64,000 nt of DNA from Paenalcaligenes faecalis (GCF_027557445.1 NZ_CP106841.1:2156001-2220000); one strand, 5' to 3'; shown: positions 45,849 to 54,744, numbered from the stretch's first letter. Notes: generated by a model from the letters alone, not told the origin. Made by a program: numbers and translations.

Positions 45849-45880
45849 ATGCGCGTGCAGATTTTTTTCTGCACGCGCAT
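45849..45880. repeat. Perfect 13-base inverted repeat with a T6 loop
   Basis: Arms ATGCGCGTGCAGA and complement, separated by six T. It lies between the convergent 5-FCL and holin-like genes and probably acts as a transcription end or RNA-stability hairpin, although only a short T-stretch follows (CGTTTT). Confidence 0.55.
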
Positions 45881-45901
45881 CGTTTTGAGCACACACCAAT
45901 A

Positions 45902-46240
45902 CTAATTAGGGATTAGGTTTGATAATAGGCTGGTCGCAATACTATAAACAATCGCGCCAATAAATGCCCACCAAAAGCCTGCGACCTCAAAACCTTTTAA
46001 CATTGACCCCGCCATCCAAAATAACAAGGCGTTGATAACTAATAGAAACAAGCCTAGTGTCACTATAGTGAGAGGCAGTGTTAGAACTTGCAGCACAGGT
46101 TTTAGCAGCATATTTAACAACCCCAACACCACTGCTGCGATTAATGCCGAACCAAAACTGGCTACATTAATGCCAGGTAAGATATACGCCACAATTAACA
46201 AAGCAACGGCATTTAGAATCCACACTAAAAGTAAAGTCAT
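45902..46240 (-). CDS. Phage-holin-family (PF04020-type) membrane protein
   Basis: 112-aa integral membrane protein with four hydrophobic segments and the family pattern: NAVALLIVAYILPGINVASF, LGLLNMLLKPVLQVLTLPLT and LFLLVINALLFWMAGSM. Despite the database name it is a common chromosomal protein with no phage genes nearby. The function is unknown. Confidence 0.82.
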   Translation of the reverse strand: MTLLLVWILNAVALLIVAYILPGINVASFGSALIAAVVLGLLNMLLKPVLQVLTLPLTIVTLGLFLLVINALLFWMAGSMLKGFEVAGFWWAFIGAIVYSIATSLLSNLIPN

Positions 46241-46361
46241 AGCAACACTCCGTTATAAAAATGATACATCTAGCCTTTTATAAAAATAGGCTTATAAGCT
46301 ATTACATTACCACTTTAACCCCATCCGTTATCATCACTTTACTTATTTTTTTATCATAAAT

Positions 46362-46396
46362 AAAAACGCCCACCCACTGTTCGCGTGGATGGGCGT
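46362..46396 (-). terminator. Terminator of metK
   Basis: Stem ACGCCCA(T/C)CCAC with a 7-base loop and, on the minus strand, TTTTTATT immediately after. It lies 22 bases downstream of the metK stop. Confidence 0.8.
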
Positions 46397-46417
46397 GATA
46401 AAAAAGCCGATAAAAGC

Positions 46418-47587
46418 CTAAATGGCTGCTCGTAGTGCGGCGGCCTTATCAGTCGCCTCCCAGGAGAACTCAGGCTCGCTACGACCAAAGTGGCCATACG
46501 CTGCCGTCTTTTTATAAATAGGACGCAACAAATCAAGCATCTGCACAATACCGCGAGGACGCAAGTCGAAGTGATCACGTACCAATAGGGCGATTTGGTC
46601 ATCAGGCACGATACCCGTACCGTTCGTGTAGACCGTAATATTGATGGGCTCTGCCACACCGATGGCGTAACTGACTTGAACCTCGCACTGGCGAGCTAAG
46701 CCTGCCGCTACAATATTTTTAGCAACATAACGCGCCGCATACGCTGCGGAACGGTCTACCTTAGAGGGATCTTTGCCGGAAAAAGCACCACCACCATGCG
46801 AACATGCGCCACCGTAGGTATCTACAATAATTTTGCGACCTGTTAAACCACAATCACCGTTAGGGCCACCAATCACGAACTTACCAGTCGGATTCACTAA
46901 AAATCGAGTGTTGTCAGTTAACAGACCCTCAGCAAAAGTCGGGCGAATAATTTGCTCAATCACTGCCTCATGAATTTCGGGCTGGCTGATTTCAGGGTGA
47001 TGCTGTGTTGATAACACTACCGTATCCACCTCTGTAGGACGACCATCCACATAACGGAAAGTCACCTGAGCCTTTGCATCTGGACGCAACCAAGGTAGGC
47101 GACCATCTTTGCGTAGCTCACTCTGACGCTGCATCAGACGATGAGAGTACCAAATAGGTGCAGGCATTAAATCAGGGGTCTCGTCACATGCAAAACCAAA
47201 CATCAAGCCTTGATCCCCTGCGCCCTGATTCATTAACTCTTCGGGGGCTCGGTCTACACCTTGGGCAATGTCTGGGGATTGTTTATCGTAAGCCACTAAA
47301 ACTGCGCAGCTCTTATAATCAATACCGTAATCGGCATTGTCATAACCAATTTGTTTTAAGGTCTCGCGCGCTACATCAATGTAGTTTACATTTGCAGTAG
47401 TCGTGATCTCTCCGGCCATTACCACTAAACCCGTATTACATAGGGTTTCAGCGGCTACACGTGCATTAGGATCCTGTTCAAAGATCGCATCTAAGACGGC
47501 ATCGGAAATTTGATCTGCTACTTTATCGGGATGGCCTTCGGAAACAGATTCCGAAGTAAATAGAAAGTCATTATGTGCCACAGTCAT
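46418..47587 (-). CDS. metK: S-adenosylmethionine synthetase
   Basis: 389-aa enzyme making SAM from methionine and ATP. It begins [20 protein letters not shown], with the ATG at 47587 and AGGA upstream; the frame continues open to 47713 but without homology. Signatures are [15 protein letters not shown] and [20 protein letters not shown]. It is a single gene with a roughly 180-base leader containing hairpins. Confidence 0.97.
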   Translation of the reverse strand: MTVAHNDFLFTSESVSEGHPDKVADQISDAVLDAIFEQDPNARVAAETLCNTGLVVMAGEITTTANVNYIDVARETLKQIGYDNADYGIDYKSCAVLVAYDKQSPDIAQGVDRAPEELMNQGAGDQGLMFGFACDETPDLMPAPIWYSHRLMQRQSELRKDGRLPWLRPDAKAQVTFRYVDGRPTEVDTVVLSTQHHPEISQPEIHEAVIEQIIRPTFAEGLLTDNTRFLVNPTGKFVIGGPNGDCGLTGRKIIVDTYGGACSHGGGAFSGKDPSKVDRSAAYAARYVAKNIVAAGLARQCEVQVSYAIGVAEPINITVYTNGTGIVPDDQIALLVRDHFDLRPRGIVQMLDLLRPIYKKTAAYGHFGRSEPEFSWEATDKAAALRAAI

Positions 47588-47780
47588 ACATCCTGTAGGT
47601 TTTTTAATTAAAGCAATGGCGTTGCACCACGAAAAAAAGCCTAGGTTAGACCTATCAGGGCGCGACGCTTTAGCGGGAATTTTTGATCTCTTAATGAGAG
47701 TATCGCTCCGCAAGTTGTCGGTTAACTCAGCGATCCTTCTATTTTAAGCAAAAATACGCGAAGATTCATACTATATTGTT
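47588..47780 (-). promoter_or_regulatory. Long structured metK leader
   Basis: A TATAGT -10-like box on the minus strand near 47770 implies a leader of about 180 bases. Visible structure includes a hairpin CTCT-N5-AGAG and, about 55 bases before the start codon, TAGGT-CTA-ACCTA flanked by CC/GG and followed by CTTTTTTT, which resembles an attenuator. No known SAM or SAH riboswitch consensus was recognised. Regulation by attenuation is a hypothesis. Confidence 0.35.
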
Positions 47781-47807
47781 ATTTACCTCCACAACAGTCC
47801 TGCCATC

Positions 47808-48659
47808 ATGTTTTTGTTTTTCTTAAAAATGCTAGCAAAGCTCCCCTTACGGTGGCTTCACAGCATCGGTGCTTTAATTGGTACCGTGGTTTATTTACTA
47901 CCCGGTCGCTATCGTTCGCGATTACAAAAAAACACAGCCCAAGCTGGCTATACCGACCCCGCTTTTGCACGTCATGCTGCCGCCCAAACAGGTGCGATGA
48001 TCTTAGAAACCCCTAAAGTCTGGCTTGATGCACAACGTTGTTTACAAAAATGCATATCGGATGATGAGGCCATTGTTCAAGAGGCTCTTGCTGAACAACG
48101 AGGCATACTCTACCTCACCCCTCATTTGGGGTGCTTTGAGATTACGGCCCGAGCCTTACTCAAACATGGCCCTATTACCGTCATGTTTAGGCCGCCTCGG
48201 CAGCAGTTTATTGAACCCGCAATGCAAGCATCACGTAATATGCCGGGCCTCAATGCCGTCCCCGCCTCGGTTCGAGGCATTCGAGAGTTTTTACGTGCTT
48301 TAAAAAGGGGTGAGGCCGTCGGTATGTTACCGGATCAAGTGCCTAGTTCTGGCGATGGGATCTGGGTCCCTTTTTTTGGCAAAGCCGCCTACACCATGAC
48401 TCTTGCAGCAAAACTAGCCTTGCAAGCCAAGGTTCCTGTGGTCCTAACTGCCGGAGAGCGACTACCTAAAGGACAAGGCTGGCGCATTCATTATTTAAGA
48501 CTAACTCTACCGGCAGAGCCGTCTATAGAGAATATGGTCACCGCTATCAATCAAGCCATGGAGCAACTCATTCAACGCTTTCCTGAACAATACCTCTGGA
48601 GCTATAACCGCTATAAAATCCCACCTGAAGCCCCCGCTATCCCGGATGCTTTAAAATAA
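47808..48659 (+). CDS. Lysophospholipid/lauroyl acyltransferase (LpxL/HtrB family)
   Basis: 283-aa inner-membrane acyltransferase that adds secondary acyl chains to lipid A or related lipids. An N-terminal membrane helix is followed by the HX4E catalytic motif in LTPHLGCFEITARALL (His near residue 104), then FRPPRQQFIEPAM, MLPDQVP and a C-terminal YLWSYNRYKIPP. It is divergent from metK and followed by DUF484 and xerC. Confidence 0.88.
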   Translation: MFLFFLKMLAKLPLRWLHSIGALIGTVVYLLPGRYRSRLQKNTAQAGYTDPAFARHAAAQTGAMILETPKVWLDAQRCLQKCISDDEAIVQEALAEQRGILYLTPHLGCFEITARALLKHGPITVMFRPPRQQFIEPAMQASRNMPGLNAVPASVRGIREFLRALKRGEAVGMLPDQVPSSGDGIWVPFFGKAAYTMTLAAKLALQAKVPVVLTAGERLPKGQGWRIHYLRLTLPAEPSIENMVTAINQAMEQLIQRFPEQYLWSYNRYKIPPEAPAIPDALK

Positions 48660-48689
48660 AATACATCGCCTTTTATCTAGGGGTCATCT

Positions 48690-49364
48690 ATGAGTCATAT
48701 CTCTTTGCAAGCGGATGATATTGCTGCTTTTTTAAAACAAAATCCGCAGTTTTTCCTAGAGCATGAATACCTATTGCATGATCTAAAGCTGCCTCACCCT
48801 CGCTCTGATAAAGTGATCTCACTCTCAGAGCGTCAAACCATGCATTTACGCAAGCATACACAACAGCTAGAAAAACAAATCACCCAGTTTTTACACAATG
48901 CCCGCAAAAATGAATTAATCAGTCGAGCCTTACTAAGCTGGGCCTGCGACTTACTGGCCTTTAATGGCAGTCATCACAATGTGTGCGAGCTAATTTGTCA
49001 CAGCCTACAGACCCGATACGGCCTCCAAGAGGTGCAGCTACGCTTATGGTGGCGAAATCACCCTTTTGACGCCCCAGACTGCAGCCCCAGCACCAAACGC
49101 TGGGTTGAAGCTCTAGAGGCTCCGTATACAGGCCCTACACACAACCAAGAAGCAGCAAGCTGGTTTCATCAGCCTATGGCCTCAATGGCAATTATTCCCT
49201 TGTATTCATGGAGCCACCATGACTGTGTGGGGGCTTTGGCCTTAGGCTCGGATATCAGTAGGCGTTTCACCTACAACATAGGCACTGATTTTTTAGTTGC
49301 TATGGGGCAAATTTTTATGGCGATATTAGCGCGATTTTATGAACAAAACCCCTCACTTGCCTAA
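48690..49364 (+). CDS. DUF484 family protein
   Basis: 224-aa cytoplasmic protein with the DUF484 opening (DDIAAFLKQNPQFFLEHEYL, then LKLPHPRSDKVISLSERQTM), a coiled coil and a GAF-like second half (DCVGALALGSDISRRF). DUF484 genes commonly sit directly before xerC. It overlaps the xerC-like gene by 26 bases, so they are coupled. Function unknown. Confidence 0.85.
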   Translation: MSHISLQADDIAAFLKQNPQFFLEHEYLLHDLKLPHPRSDKVISLSERQTMHLRKHTQQLEKQITQFLHNARKNELISRALLSWACDLLAFNGSHHNVCELICHSLQTRYGLQEVQLRLWWRNHPFDAPDCSPSTKRWVEALEAPYTGPTHNQEAASWFHQPMASMAIIPLYSWSHHDCVGALALGSDISRRFTYNIGTDFLVAMGQIFMAILARFYEQNPSLA

Positions 49365-50331
49365 TACCGAGGCCGCCGTTACGCAATGGCTGCAACATTT
49401 ACAAACCAAAGGCTTAGCCAAAGACACTTTGGCTGCTTATCAACGGGATATCACCCACTTAATCACACGCTATCCACTGCCCACCCCTACCTCCTATGAG
49501 CAGAATCATTTACGTTTTGCATTAGGGCAATTACATGGGGCAGGAATTCAGCCCAGAAGCCTTGCGCGTATGCTATCGGCATGGCGTAATTTCTTTAATT
49601 GGCTTAGTGAGCACTATCAAACGGGCTATAACCCAGCTATAGGTGTACACCCACCGCATGGCAACTACCCTGATCCTAAAATTCTGTCTATTGAACAAAC
49701 AGAATTACTATTGAATTATCCTGTGGACCCTCATGACCCGATTGCGGTACGCGATCAAGCTATTTTTGAGCTCCTGTATTCCAGTGGATTACGCTTAGCT
49801 GAAATTATGGCTTTAGATGTGCAACCTATATCCGAGCCGGGTTATGAATCACATTGTTGGATTAACCTAGAAGACAACGAGGTAGAAATTCAAGCCAAAG
49901 AGCAACGACAACGCACTGTTCCCATCGGCTCCAAAGCCATGCTCGCCATCAAACTCTGGTTAGCTCAGCGTCATCATTTATTGCTTTCTGAGTCAAAAAA
50001 TGCAAGCTCAGCAAATATCGATGCCTTTGCGGCCTTATTTCTGGGCTCCAGAGGCAACCGAATCAGCCCACGAGTCATTCAAAAACAACTACAGCAACGA
50101 GCCCTAGCTGTAGGGATTACTAAGCCCGTTTATCCTCATCGTCTTCGCAACAGCTTTGCGAATCATTTATTAGAATCCTCTAATGATGTACGGGGGGTAC
50201 AACAACTATTAGGCCATGCACAGATCAGCTCAACCCAAAGTTTAAGTCAGCTCAATCCTGAACAATTACTACAGTTCATGCAAGCGCACCCCAAACGCAA
50301 AAAAGCTCACGAACCAGACACTGAGTCGTGA
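49339..50331 (+). CDS. xerC: XerC-like tyrosine recombinase lacking the catalytic tyrosine
   Basis: 330-aa protein homologous to XerC, which with XerD resolves chromosome dimers at dif. The N-terminal SAM-like domain is present. The catalytic domain has Arg152 (SSGLRLAEI), Lys187 (AKEQRQRTVP), His267/Arg270 (PHRLRNSFANHLLES) and His293 (LLGHAQISSTQ). Where relatives read TQIYTHLD it reads TQSLSQLN, so residue 302 is Leu instead of the nucleophilic Tyr, and no nearby Tyr can substitute. The reading frame is open to the normal C-terminus (AHPKRKK). Either a partner supplies cleavage, or this copy has lost recombinase activity. Confidence 0.88.
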   Translation: MNKTPHLPNTEAAVTQWLQHLQTKGLAKDTLAAYQRDITHLITRYPLPTPTSYEQNHLRFALGQLHGAGIQPRSLARMLSAWRNFFNWLSEHYQTGYNPAIGVHPPHGNYPDPKILSIEQTELLLNYPVDPHDPIAVRDQAIFELLYSSGLRLAEIMALDVQPISEPGYESHCWINLEDNEVEIQAKEQRQRTVPIGSKAMLAIKLWLAQRHHLLLSESKNASSANIDAFAALFLGSRGNRISPRVIQKQLQQRALAVGITKPVYPHRLRNSFANHLLESSNDVRGVQQLLGHAQISSTQSLSQLNPEQLLQFMQAHPKRKKAHEPDTES

Positions 50332-50351
50332 GCACGTCTGACAAACCGCGG

Positions 50352-51335
50352 TTAATCAGGTCGTAATACCTCTAGCAGCGCTTCGGCATTCCACTGCATC
50401 ATTCCTAAGTAGGTATCCGCTGGGTGTGGTGCTTTGGCTAAAGCATCTGAATATAAATGTTTACCTACCTTTGCGCCGGTTTCTCGTGCTATTTGCTCGA
50501 TAAGCTTGGGACTAGAGATATTTTCCATGAAAACAGCTTGTACCCGATTGTCTCTCATGTACTCAATCAATCCCGCTAACTCTTTAGCGGATGGCTCCGC
50601 TTGGTTTGACGCACCCAATAACGACAAAAACTCCACCCCATAGGCTTGGCCCAAATAGTTAAACGCATCATGCGATGTCACAACAGATCGCTGCGATGCC
50701 GGAATTTTTTCAAACTCAGCTAACAATCGCACATTCAATGCCTGCATGGCTTGTATGTAGTCTGCGGCACGCTTTTGGTAATACACGGTATTATCAGGGT
50801 CCGTTTCACTGAGCGCATCTCGGATCGTAGATACATACATCTGGGCATGCTCTAGGCTTTGCCAAGCATGAGGGTCATAATCCCCGTGGTCATGGCTGTG
50901 ATCGTGGTCGTGATGATGTGCATGGCCCTCTGTATGCGCATGTGTTTGGGTATGGCTAGGGTCATGCTCATGTTCATGCTCGTCCTCATAGGCGCGTAAA
51001 GGCACACCTTGAATTGCCTCTACTACCTTGCCTTTATAGCCTGCCGCCTGACTCAGTTTAGGTAGCCAAGCCTCAAAATGGGCGCCATTAATAATCAATA
51101 AATCTGCGCTTTGTAATGTTTTGGCATCACTGGGACGTGGCTCAAAACTATGGGCATCACTTTCAGGTCCAATGATGCTAATCGATTGCACCTTGTCACC
51201 CCCAACCTGATGAACCAAATCCCCTAAAATAGAAAAACTACTTACCACTTTAAGCGGTTCCGCCATCGCCACAGGGTGACCTAGCGCCGCATAAAGCATC
51301 ATCGTCGATACCGACATCATCAGAGTTTTTTTCAT
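50352..51335 (-). CDS. znuA: Zinc ABC transporter periplasmic binding protein
   Basis: 327-aa metal-binding protein with a signal peptide (MMSVSTMMLYAALGHPVAMA). It has a His/Asp/Glu-rich flexible loop of about 35 residues near 118-155 (HEHEHDPSHTQTHAHTEGHA, then HHHDHDHSHDHG), typical of ZnuA. Candidate zinc ligands are His in DAHSFEPRP, DPHAWQSLEHAQ and TSHDAFNYLGQAYG. It is last in znuCBA, with a four-base overlap with znuB, under the Zur box at 53094-53115. Confidence 0.94.
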   Translation of the reverse strand: MKKTLMMSVSTMMLYAALGHPVAMAEPLKVVSSFSILGDLVHQVGGDKVQSISIIGPESDAHSFEPRPSDAKTLQSADLLIINGAHFEAWLPKLSQAAGYKGKVVEAIQGVPLRAYEDEHEHEHDPSHTQTHAHTEGHAHHHDHDHSHDHGDYDPHAWQSLEHAQMYVSTIRDALSETDPDNTVYYQKRAADYIQAMQALNVRLLAEFEKIPASQRSVVTSHDAFNYLGQAYGVEFLSLLGASNQAEPSAKELAGLIEYMRDNRVQAVFMENISSPKLIEQIARETGAKVGKHLYSDALAKAPHPADTYLGMMQWNAEALLEVLRPD

Positions 51336-52222
51336 TTTTTCCCTTGAGCTATACGTTGACGTCTAGCAGCAGACTGGCGTAATGAATACCAAATCCCACC
51401 ATGACGACCAAAAAAGATAGAAATAAAATAGACTGACCCCGCCACCAAGATAATGGAGGGCGACGCGGGCACATTGACATGAAAAGACAGCAACAAGCCC
51501 CCGTAAGAGGTCACTGCACCTATTACTGCAGCACATATCATTTGGCTGCTGGCTGAATGCACCCAAAACCGAGCCGAGGCGGCGGGCAACATCATGATCC
51601 CTACGACCATCAACGTTCCTAATACCTGGAACCCTGCCACCAAAGTCATCACCAGCAAGACTAAAAACACAGCATGAACCCAACCGCTGCGTCGACCTTG
51701 AGCACGTAAAAACAACGGGTCCAAACACTCCATCACCAATGGTCTATAAATAGCGGTTAATACCAGCAGAGCCACTGAAGACGTTCCTGTTACCAATAAC
51801 AAGGCCGCATCGTCTAAACCCAGTACCGTTCCGAACAGCACATGCAGTAAATCCATATTCGAGCCGCGTAATGACACCAACAGCACACCTAGACCGAGTG
51901 ACACCAAATAAAATGCCGCAAAGCTAGCGTCCTCTCGAAGCGGCGTAATACGCGCTACGGCTCCTGCAAGTAAAGCCACCACTAACCCGGTAATCACACC
52001 ACCTAAGGCCATGGCGCCGAGTGAAAAACCTGCAGTCAAAAAACCAACCGCCACTCCGGGCAAGATGGCATGCGCCATCGCATCACCCATCAGGCTCATA
52101 CGGCGTAAAATTAAAAACACACCCAAAGGCCCTGCTGCAATGGCTAAAGCAAAAGAGCCCGCTAAGGCTCGGCGCATAAAGCCAAAATCAACAAAAGGAG
52201 AAACCAGCCACTCCATCAACAT
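51332..52222 (-). CDS. znuB: Zinc ABC transporter permease
   Basis: 296-aa inner-membrane permease of the ABC-3 family with about eight to nine membrane segments: FMRRALAGSFALAIAAGPLG, VFLILRRMSLMGDAMAHAIL, GVAVGFLTAG and VGIMMLPAASARFW. The ATG at 52222 overlaps the znuC stop by one base; the frame remains open to 52243. It operates with ZnuC and ZnuA in high-affinity zinc uptake. Confidence 0.93.
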   Translation of the reverse strand: MLMEWLVSPFVDFGFMRRALAGSFALAIAAGPLGVFLILRRMSLMGDAMAHAILPGVAVGFLTAGFSLGAMALGGVITGLVVALLAGAVARITPLREDASFAAFYLVSLGLGVLLVSLRGSNMDLLHVLFGTVLGLDDAALLLVTGTSSVALLVLTAIYRPLVMECLDPLFLRAQGRRSGWVHAVFLVLLVMTLVAGFQVLGTLMVVGIMMLPAASARFWVHSASSQMICAAVIGAVTSYGGLLLSFHVNVPASPSIILVAGSVYFISIFFGRHGGIWYSLRQSAARRQRIAQGKK

Positions 52223-52938
52223 TATAAAAAATCTCCAGCACACAAATGGCGAGCCAAATGCAGGTTTTCAGAGCTAAGAACCTCTTGGCTTTTTCCCCAT
52301 GCCACCAACTGTCCCCCAAGCAGCACACTGGTTGGAAAGTGATTTCTCACCATATCTAACTCGTGTAATACCGCAATGACGGTACGACCTTGTGCATGCC
52401 AATCTAAAACCAAACGCAATAAATCATGTGTGGTATCTGTGTCGACCGCAGCAAATGGCTCATCTAATAAAATGACAGAGGCATCCTGCACTAATAACCG
52501 CGCAAATAACGCACGTTGAAACTGCCCACCTGATAGCGTATTAATACTGCGTGCCGCAAACCCGGCTAGACCTACCGTGTCTAATGCCTGCTGAATACGT
52601 TGATGCTCTGTCGCATTCACACCACGCCAAGCGCCTATGCGCGACCATGCTCCCATTGCGACAACGTCATACACAGTGATGGGAAAGCTGCGATCAATAT
52701 CGGCTTGTTGCGGTAAAAAAGCCAAATCGGTCATTGCATCCACCTGCAGGCGAATCTGCCCTTGAACGGGTGCGATTTCACCCATGAGCCCTTTTAAGAG
52801 GGTCGATTTCCCCGCCCCATTCGGGCCAACTAACGCATACAGCCCACCCGCCTCAAACTGCCCACTAATATCTCGTAGCGCAATTTTGTCGCGCCAGCCT
52901 AAACTTACGTGTTCTAATTCAATGATAGGGGTACTCAT
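52222..52938 (-). CDS. znuC: Zinc ABC transporter ATPase
   Basis: 238-aa ATP-binding subunit: Walker A GPNGAGKSTLLKGLMGE, Q-loop LPQQADIDR, signature LSGGQFQRALFARLL, Walker B VILLDEPFAAVD and H-loop VLHELDMV. I choose the ATG at 52938 because it overlaps the stop of the upstream 42-codon gene by four bases (ATGA), implying coupling, and gives a standard length; the frame extends to 52971. Confidence 0.92.
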   Translation of the reverse strand: MSTPIIELEHVSLGWRDKIALRDISGQFEAGGLYALVGPNGAGKSTLLKGLMGEIAPVQGQIRLQVDAMTDLAFLPQQADIDRSFPITVYDVVAMGAWSRIGAWRGVNATEHQRIQQALDTVGLAGFAARSINTLSGGQFQRALFARLLVQDASVILLDEPFAAVDTDTTHDLLRLVLDWHAQGRTVIAVLHELDMVRNHFPTSVLLGGQLVAWGKSQEVLSSENLHLARHLCAGDFL

Positions 52939-53063
52939 AGCCATCCCAATGCCCATGCGCTTAATAACCACATGAGTATAATTACAGCTATTGCCCCGAT
53001 TAAGCGTTGGGCTGCCGACAACAGCAGAGCCGATCCCAAATATGTGCGAGTTGATCTACGCAT
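52935..53063 (-). CDS. 42-aa membrane micropeptide leading the znuCBA operon
   Basis: A short gene, MRRSTRTYLGSALLLSAAQR and onward, ending LLSAWALGWL. It has a basic N-terminus and one or two hydrophobic stretches (about 10-18 and 22-42). AGGAAG lies just before its ATG, the Zur-type palindrome starts 31 bases upstream, and its TGA overlaps the znuC ATG (ATGA). These three features argue that it is a translated first gene of the zinc operon. It may be a structural helper of ZnuB, a stress peptide, or just a coupling leader; no family recognised. Confidence 0.7.
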   Translation of the reverse strand: MRRSTRTYLGSALLLSAAQRLIGAIAVIILMWLLSAWALGWL

Positions 53064-53093
53064 GAACTTCCTATCAAGCCATTTTTTATGAGT

Positions 53094-53115
53094 TTGATAT
53101 GTTATAACATATCAA
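53094..53115. promoter_or_regulatory. Zur box, perfect 22-base palindrome
   Basis: Half-site TTGATATGTTA followed by its exact complement, matching the known Zur consensus core TGTTATAACA. It lies 22 bases before the zur start and 31 before the zinc-operon micropeptide, so one site can repress both divergent units when zinc is sufficient. Confidence 0.88.
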
Positions 53116-53136
53116 CCCTGATTTTATACAGCGCTT

Positions 53137-53610
53137 ATGCCTATTCATGTACTTACACCTCAAGCAATAGAACAACAATTACAAAATGCCGAAATACTTT
53201 GTAAGCATCGACAAAAACGACTTACACCCATAAGAAAGCAGGTTTTAGAATTGTTAATACGAGCCCAGCGGGGGCTAAAAGCCTACGAGCTTTTAGATCA
53301 AGTCCGCGCGCTGCAACCCAATGCTGCCCCACCTACGGTATACAGAGCTTTAGATTTTTTAACAGAGCTAGGCCTGATTCATCGTTTAGATGCCATTAAT
53401 GCCTGGACGGCTTGTGTAGATGTGGCGGGTGAACCACATGATCTTTTAGTGGTTTGTACCCAATGTGGTTCTGTTGCCGAGCTAAGCGCTCCTACCCTTA
53501 GTCAACAAATTAATGACTGTATTTTGCAAGCGGGTTTCGCTTTAAGTAGCAATGAAACGGAATTACGAGCCGTCTGCTTGCAATGCCACAAATCGTCCCC
53601 ACATAGGTAG
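53137..53610 (+). CDS. zur: Fur-family zinc uptake regulator Zur
   Basis: 157-aa repressor. The winged-helix part is HRQKRLTPIRKQVLELLIRA with PPTVYRALDFLTELGLIHRL. The C-terminal dimerisation domain holds structural-zinc cysteines in VVCTQCGSV and VCLQCHK, plus His in EPHDLL. Location opposite znuCBA across the Zur box supports Zur over Fur. Likely autoregulated. Confidence 0.92.
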   Translation: MPIHVLTPQAIEQQLQNAEILCKHRQKRLTPIRKQVLELLIRAQRGLKAYELLDQVRALQPNAAPPTVYRALDFLTELGLIHRLDAINAWTACVDVAGEPHDLLVVCTQCGSVAELSAPTLSQQINDCILQAGFALSSNETELRAVCLQCHKSSPHR

Positions 53611-53682
53611 GCATTCTTTGTTGTAGTTTGCGCTTCAGCCTATGCTGTGCTGTAATCGCATAAATTTATTATGAGGCCCCTT

Positions 53683-54744
53683 ATGAACGCCGCTCTAGAA
53701 AAAATGGTCCCTGTTACGGTCCTCACTGGCTTTTTAGGTGCAGGGAAAACCACCCTACTTAAACGCATTTTATCCGAGTTCCACGGACGCCGTATTGCGG
53801 TCATTGAAAATGAGTTTGGGCCAGAAAACATTGATAACGAATTATTAGTTCAAGACAGCCAAGAAGAAATTATCGAACTAAATAATGGCTGTATTTGTTG
53901 TACTGTACGCGGTGACTTAATGCGTACATTAAATGAATTACGTATCAAACGAGAAAAAGGCGAGCTGAATTTCGAGCGCGTCATTATCGAAACAACCGGT
54001 ATGGCCAACCCAGGCCCAGTATGTCAAACCTTCTTTATGGATGACGACATTGCAAACTACTACCGACTAGATGCTGTCATTACTGTGGTTGATGCCAAGC
54101 ACGGCATGGAAACCCTAGACAAACAAGACGAGTCACAAAAACAAATTGGTTTTGCTGATAGAATTTTGATCTCTAAAAAAGATTTAGTCTCAGACGAAGA
54201 ATTCAATGCATTACGAAAACGTATTGTACGAATTAATCCTCGTGCTACTATCTCTGCGGTACATTTTGGCGAAACAGAACTCAATGAGATCTTAGATATC
54301 AGTGGTTTTAATCTCAATGCTATTTTAGATATTGATCCTGAGTTTCTCGCTAATGAAGAACACGATCATGAGCACCATCATGACCATGATCATGACTGTG
54401 ATGATCATTGCGATCATGATGATCATCACCATCACAAAGCACACCAAGACAGCGTGAGTGCTTTTGTGTTTAAGTCACGTCGTCCATTTGATCCTGAACG
54501 ACTTGAGGATTTTTTAGGCGGCGTGGTACAAGTTTTCGGTCCTGACTTACTGCGTTACAAAGGCATCATTTACATGAAAGGCGCTAATCGTCGTATGCTG
54601 TTTCAGGGGGTACATATGATGATGGGTGCTGAGCCAGGGAAACCATGGCTAGGTAAAGAAAAGCCTGAAACAAAATTAGTCTTTATCGGACACAACCTTC
54701 CAAAAGAGGTATTCATGCAAGGGCTAGAGCAGTGTCTCGTTTAA
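53683..54744 (+). CDS. COG0523 (CobW-like) GTPase, putative zinc chaperone
   Basis: 353-aa G3E GTPase: Walker A TGFLGAGKTTLL, the metal-binding GCICC motif (NNGCICCTVRGDL), ETTGMANPGP and ISKKDL for guanine. A His/Asp-rich stretch of about 30 residues (near residues 225-255) precedes the C-terminal CobW domain. Position after zur suggests the zinc-allocating ZigA/ZNG1-like subgroup instead of cobalamin synthesis. The ATG at 53683 has GAGG upstream. Confidence 0.85.
   Translation: MNAALEKMVPVTVLTGFLGAGKTTLLKRILSEFHGRRIAVIENEFGPENIDNELLVQDSQEEIIELNNGCICCTVRGDLMRTLNELRIKREKGELNFERVIIETTGMANPGPVCQTFFMDDDIANYYRLDAVITVVDAKHGMETLDKQDESQKQIGFADRILISKKDLVSDEEFNALRKRIVRINPRATISAVHFGETELNEILDISGFNLNAILDIDPEFLANEEHDHEHHHDHDHDCDDHCDHDDHHHHKAHQDSVSAFVFKSRRPFDPERLEDFLGGVVQVFGPDLLRYKGIIYMKGANRRMLFQGVHMMMGAEPGKPWLGKEKPETKLVFIGHNLPKEVFMQGLEQCLV

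Noticed and set aside
45902-46240. Prophage indicated by a holin-family gene
   Set aside because: The PF04020 name is misleading; no phage structural, lysis or integrase genes are nearby.
47588-47713. N-terminal extension of MetK in the same frame
   Set aside because: The extra residues have no MetK similarity, and the ATG at 47587 has a good ribosome-binding site and matches the family start.
47588-47760. SAH or SAM riboswitch of a known class before metK
   Set aside because: I could not align the leader to the conserved cores of SAM-I, SAM-II, SAM-III or SAH classes; retained only as an unclassified structured leader.
49339-50331. Integron or mobile-element integrase
   Set aside because: Position after DUF484 and the XerC-type C-terminus identify it as the chromosomal xerC orthologue despite the missing tyrosine.
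53683-54744. Cobalamin-synthesis role for the CobW-like GTPase
   Set aside because: No cob genes are nearby; zur/znu context and the His-rich insert fit zinc handling better.
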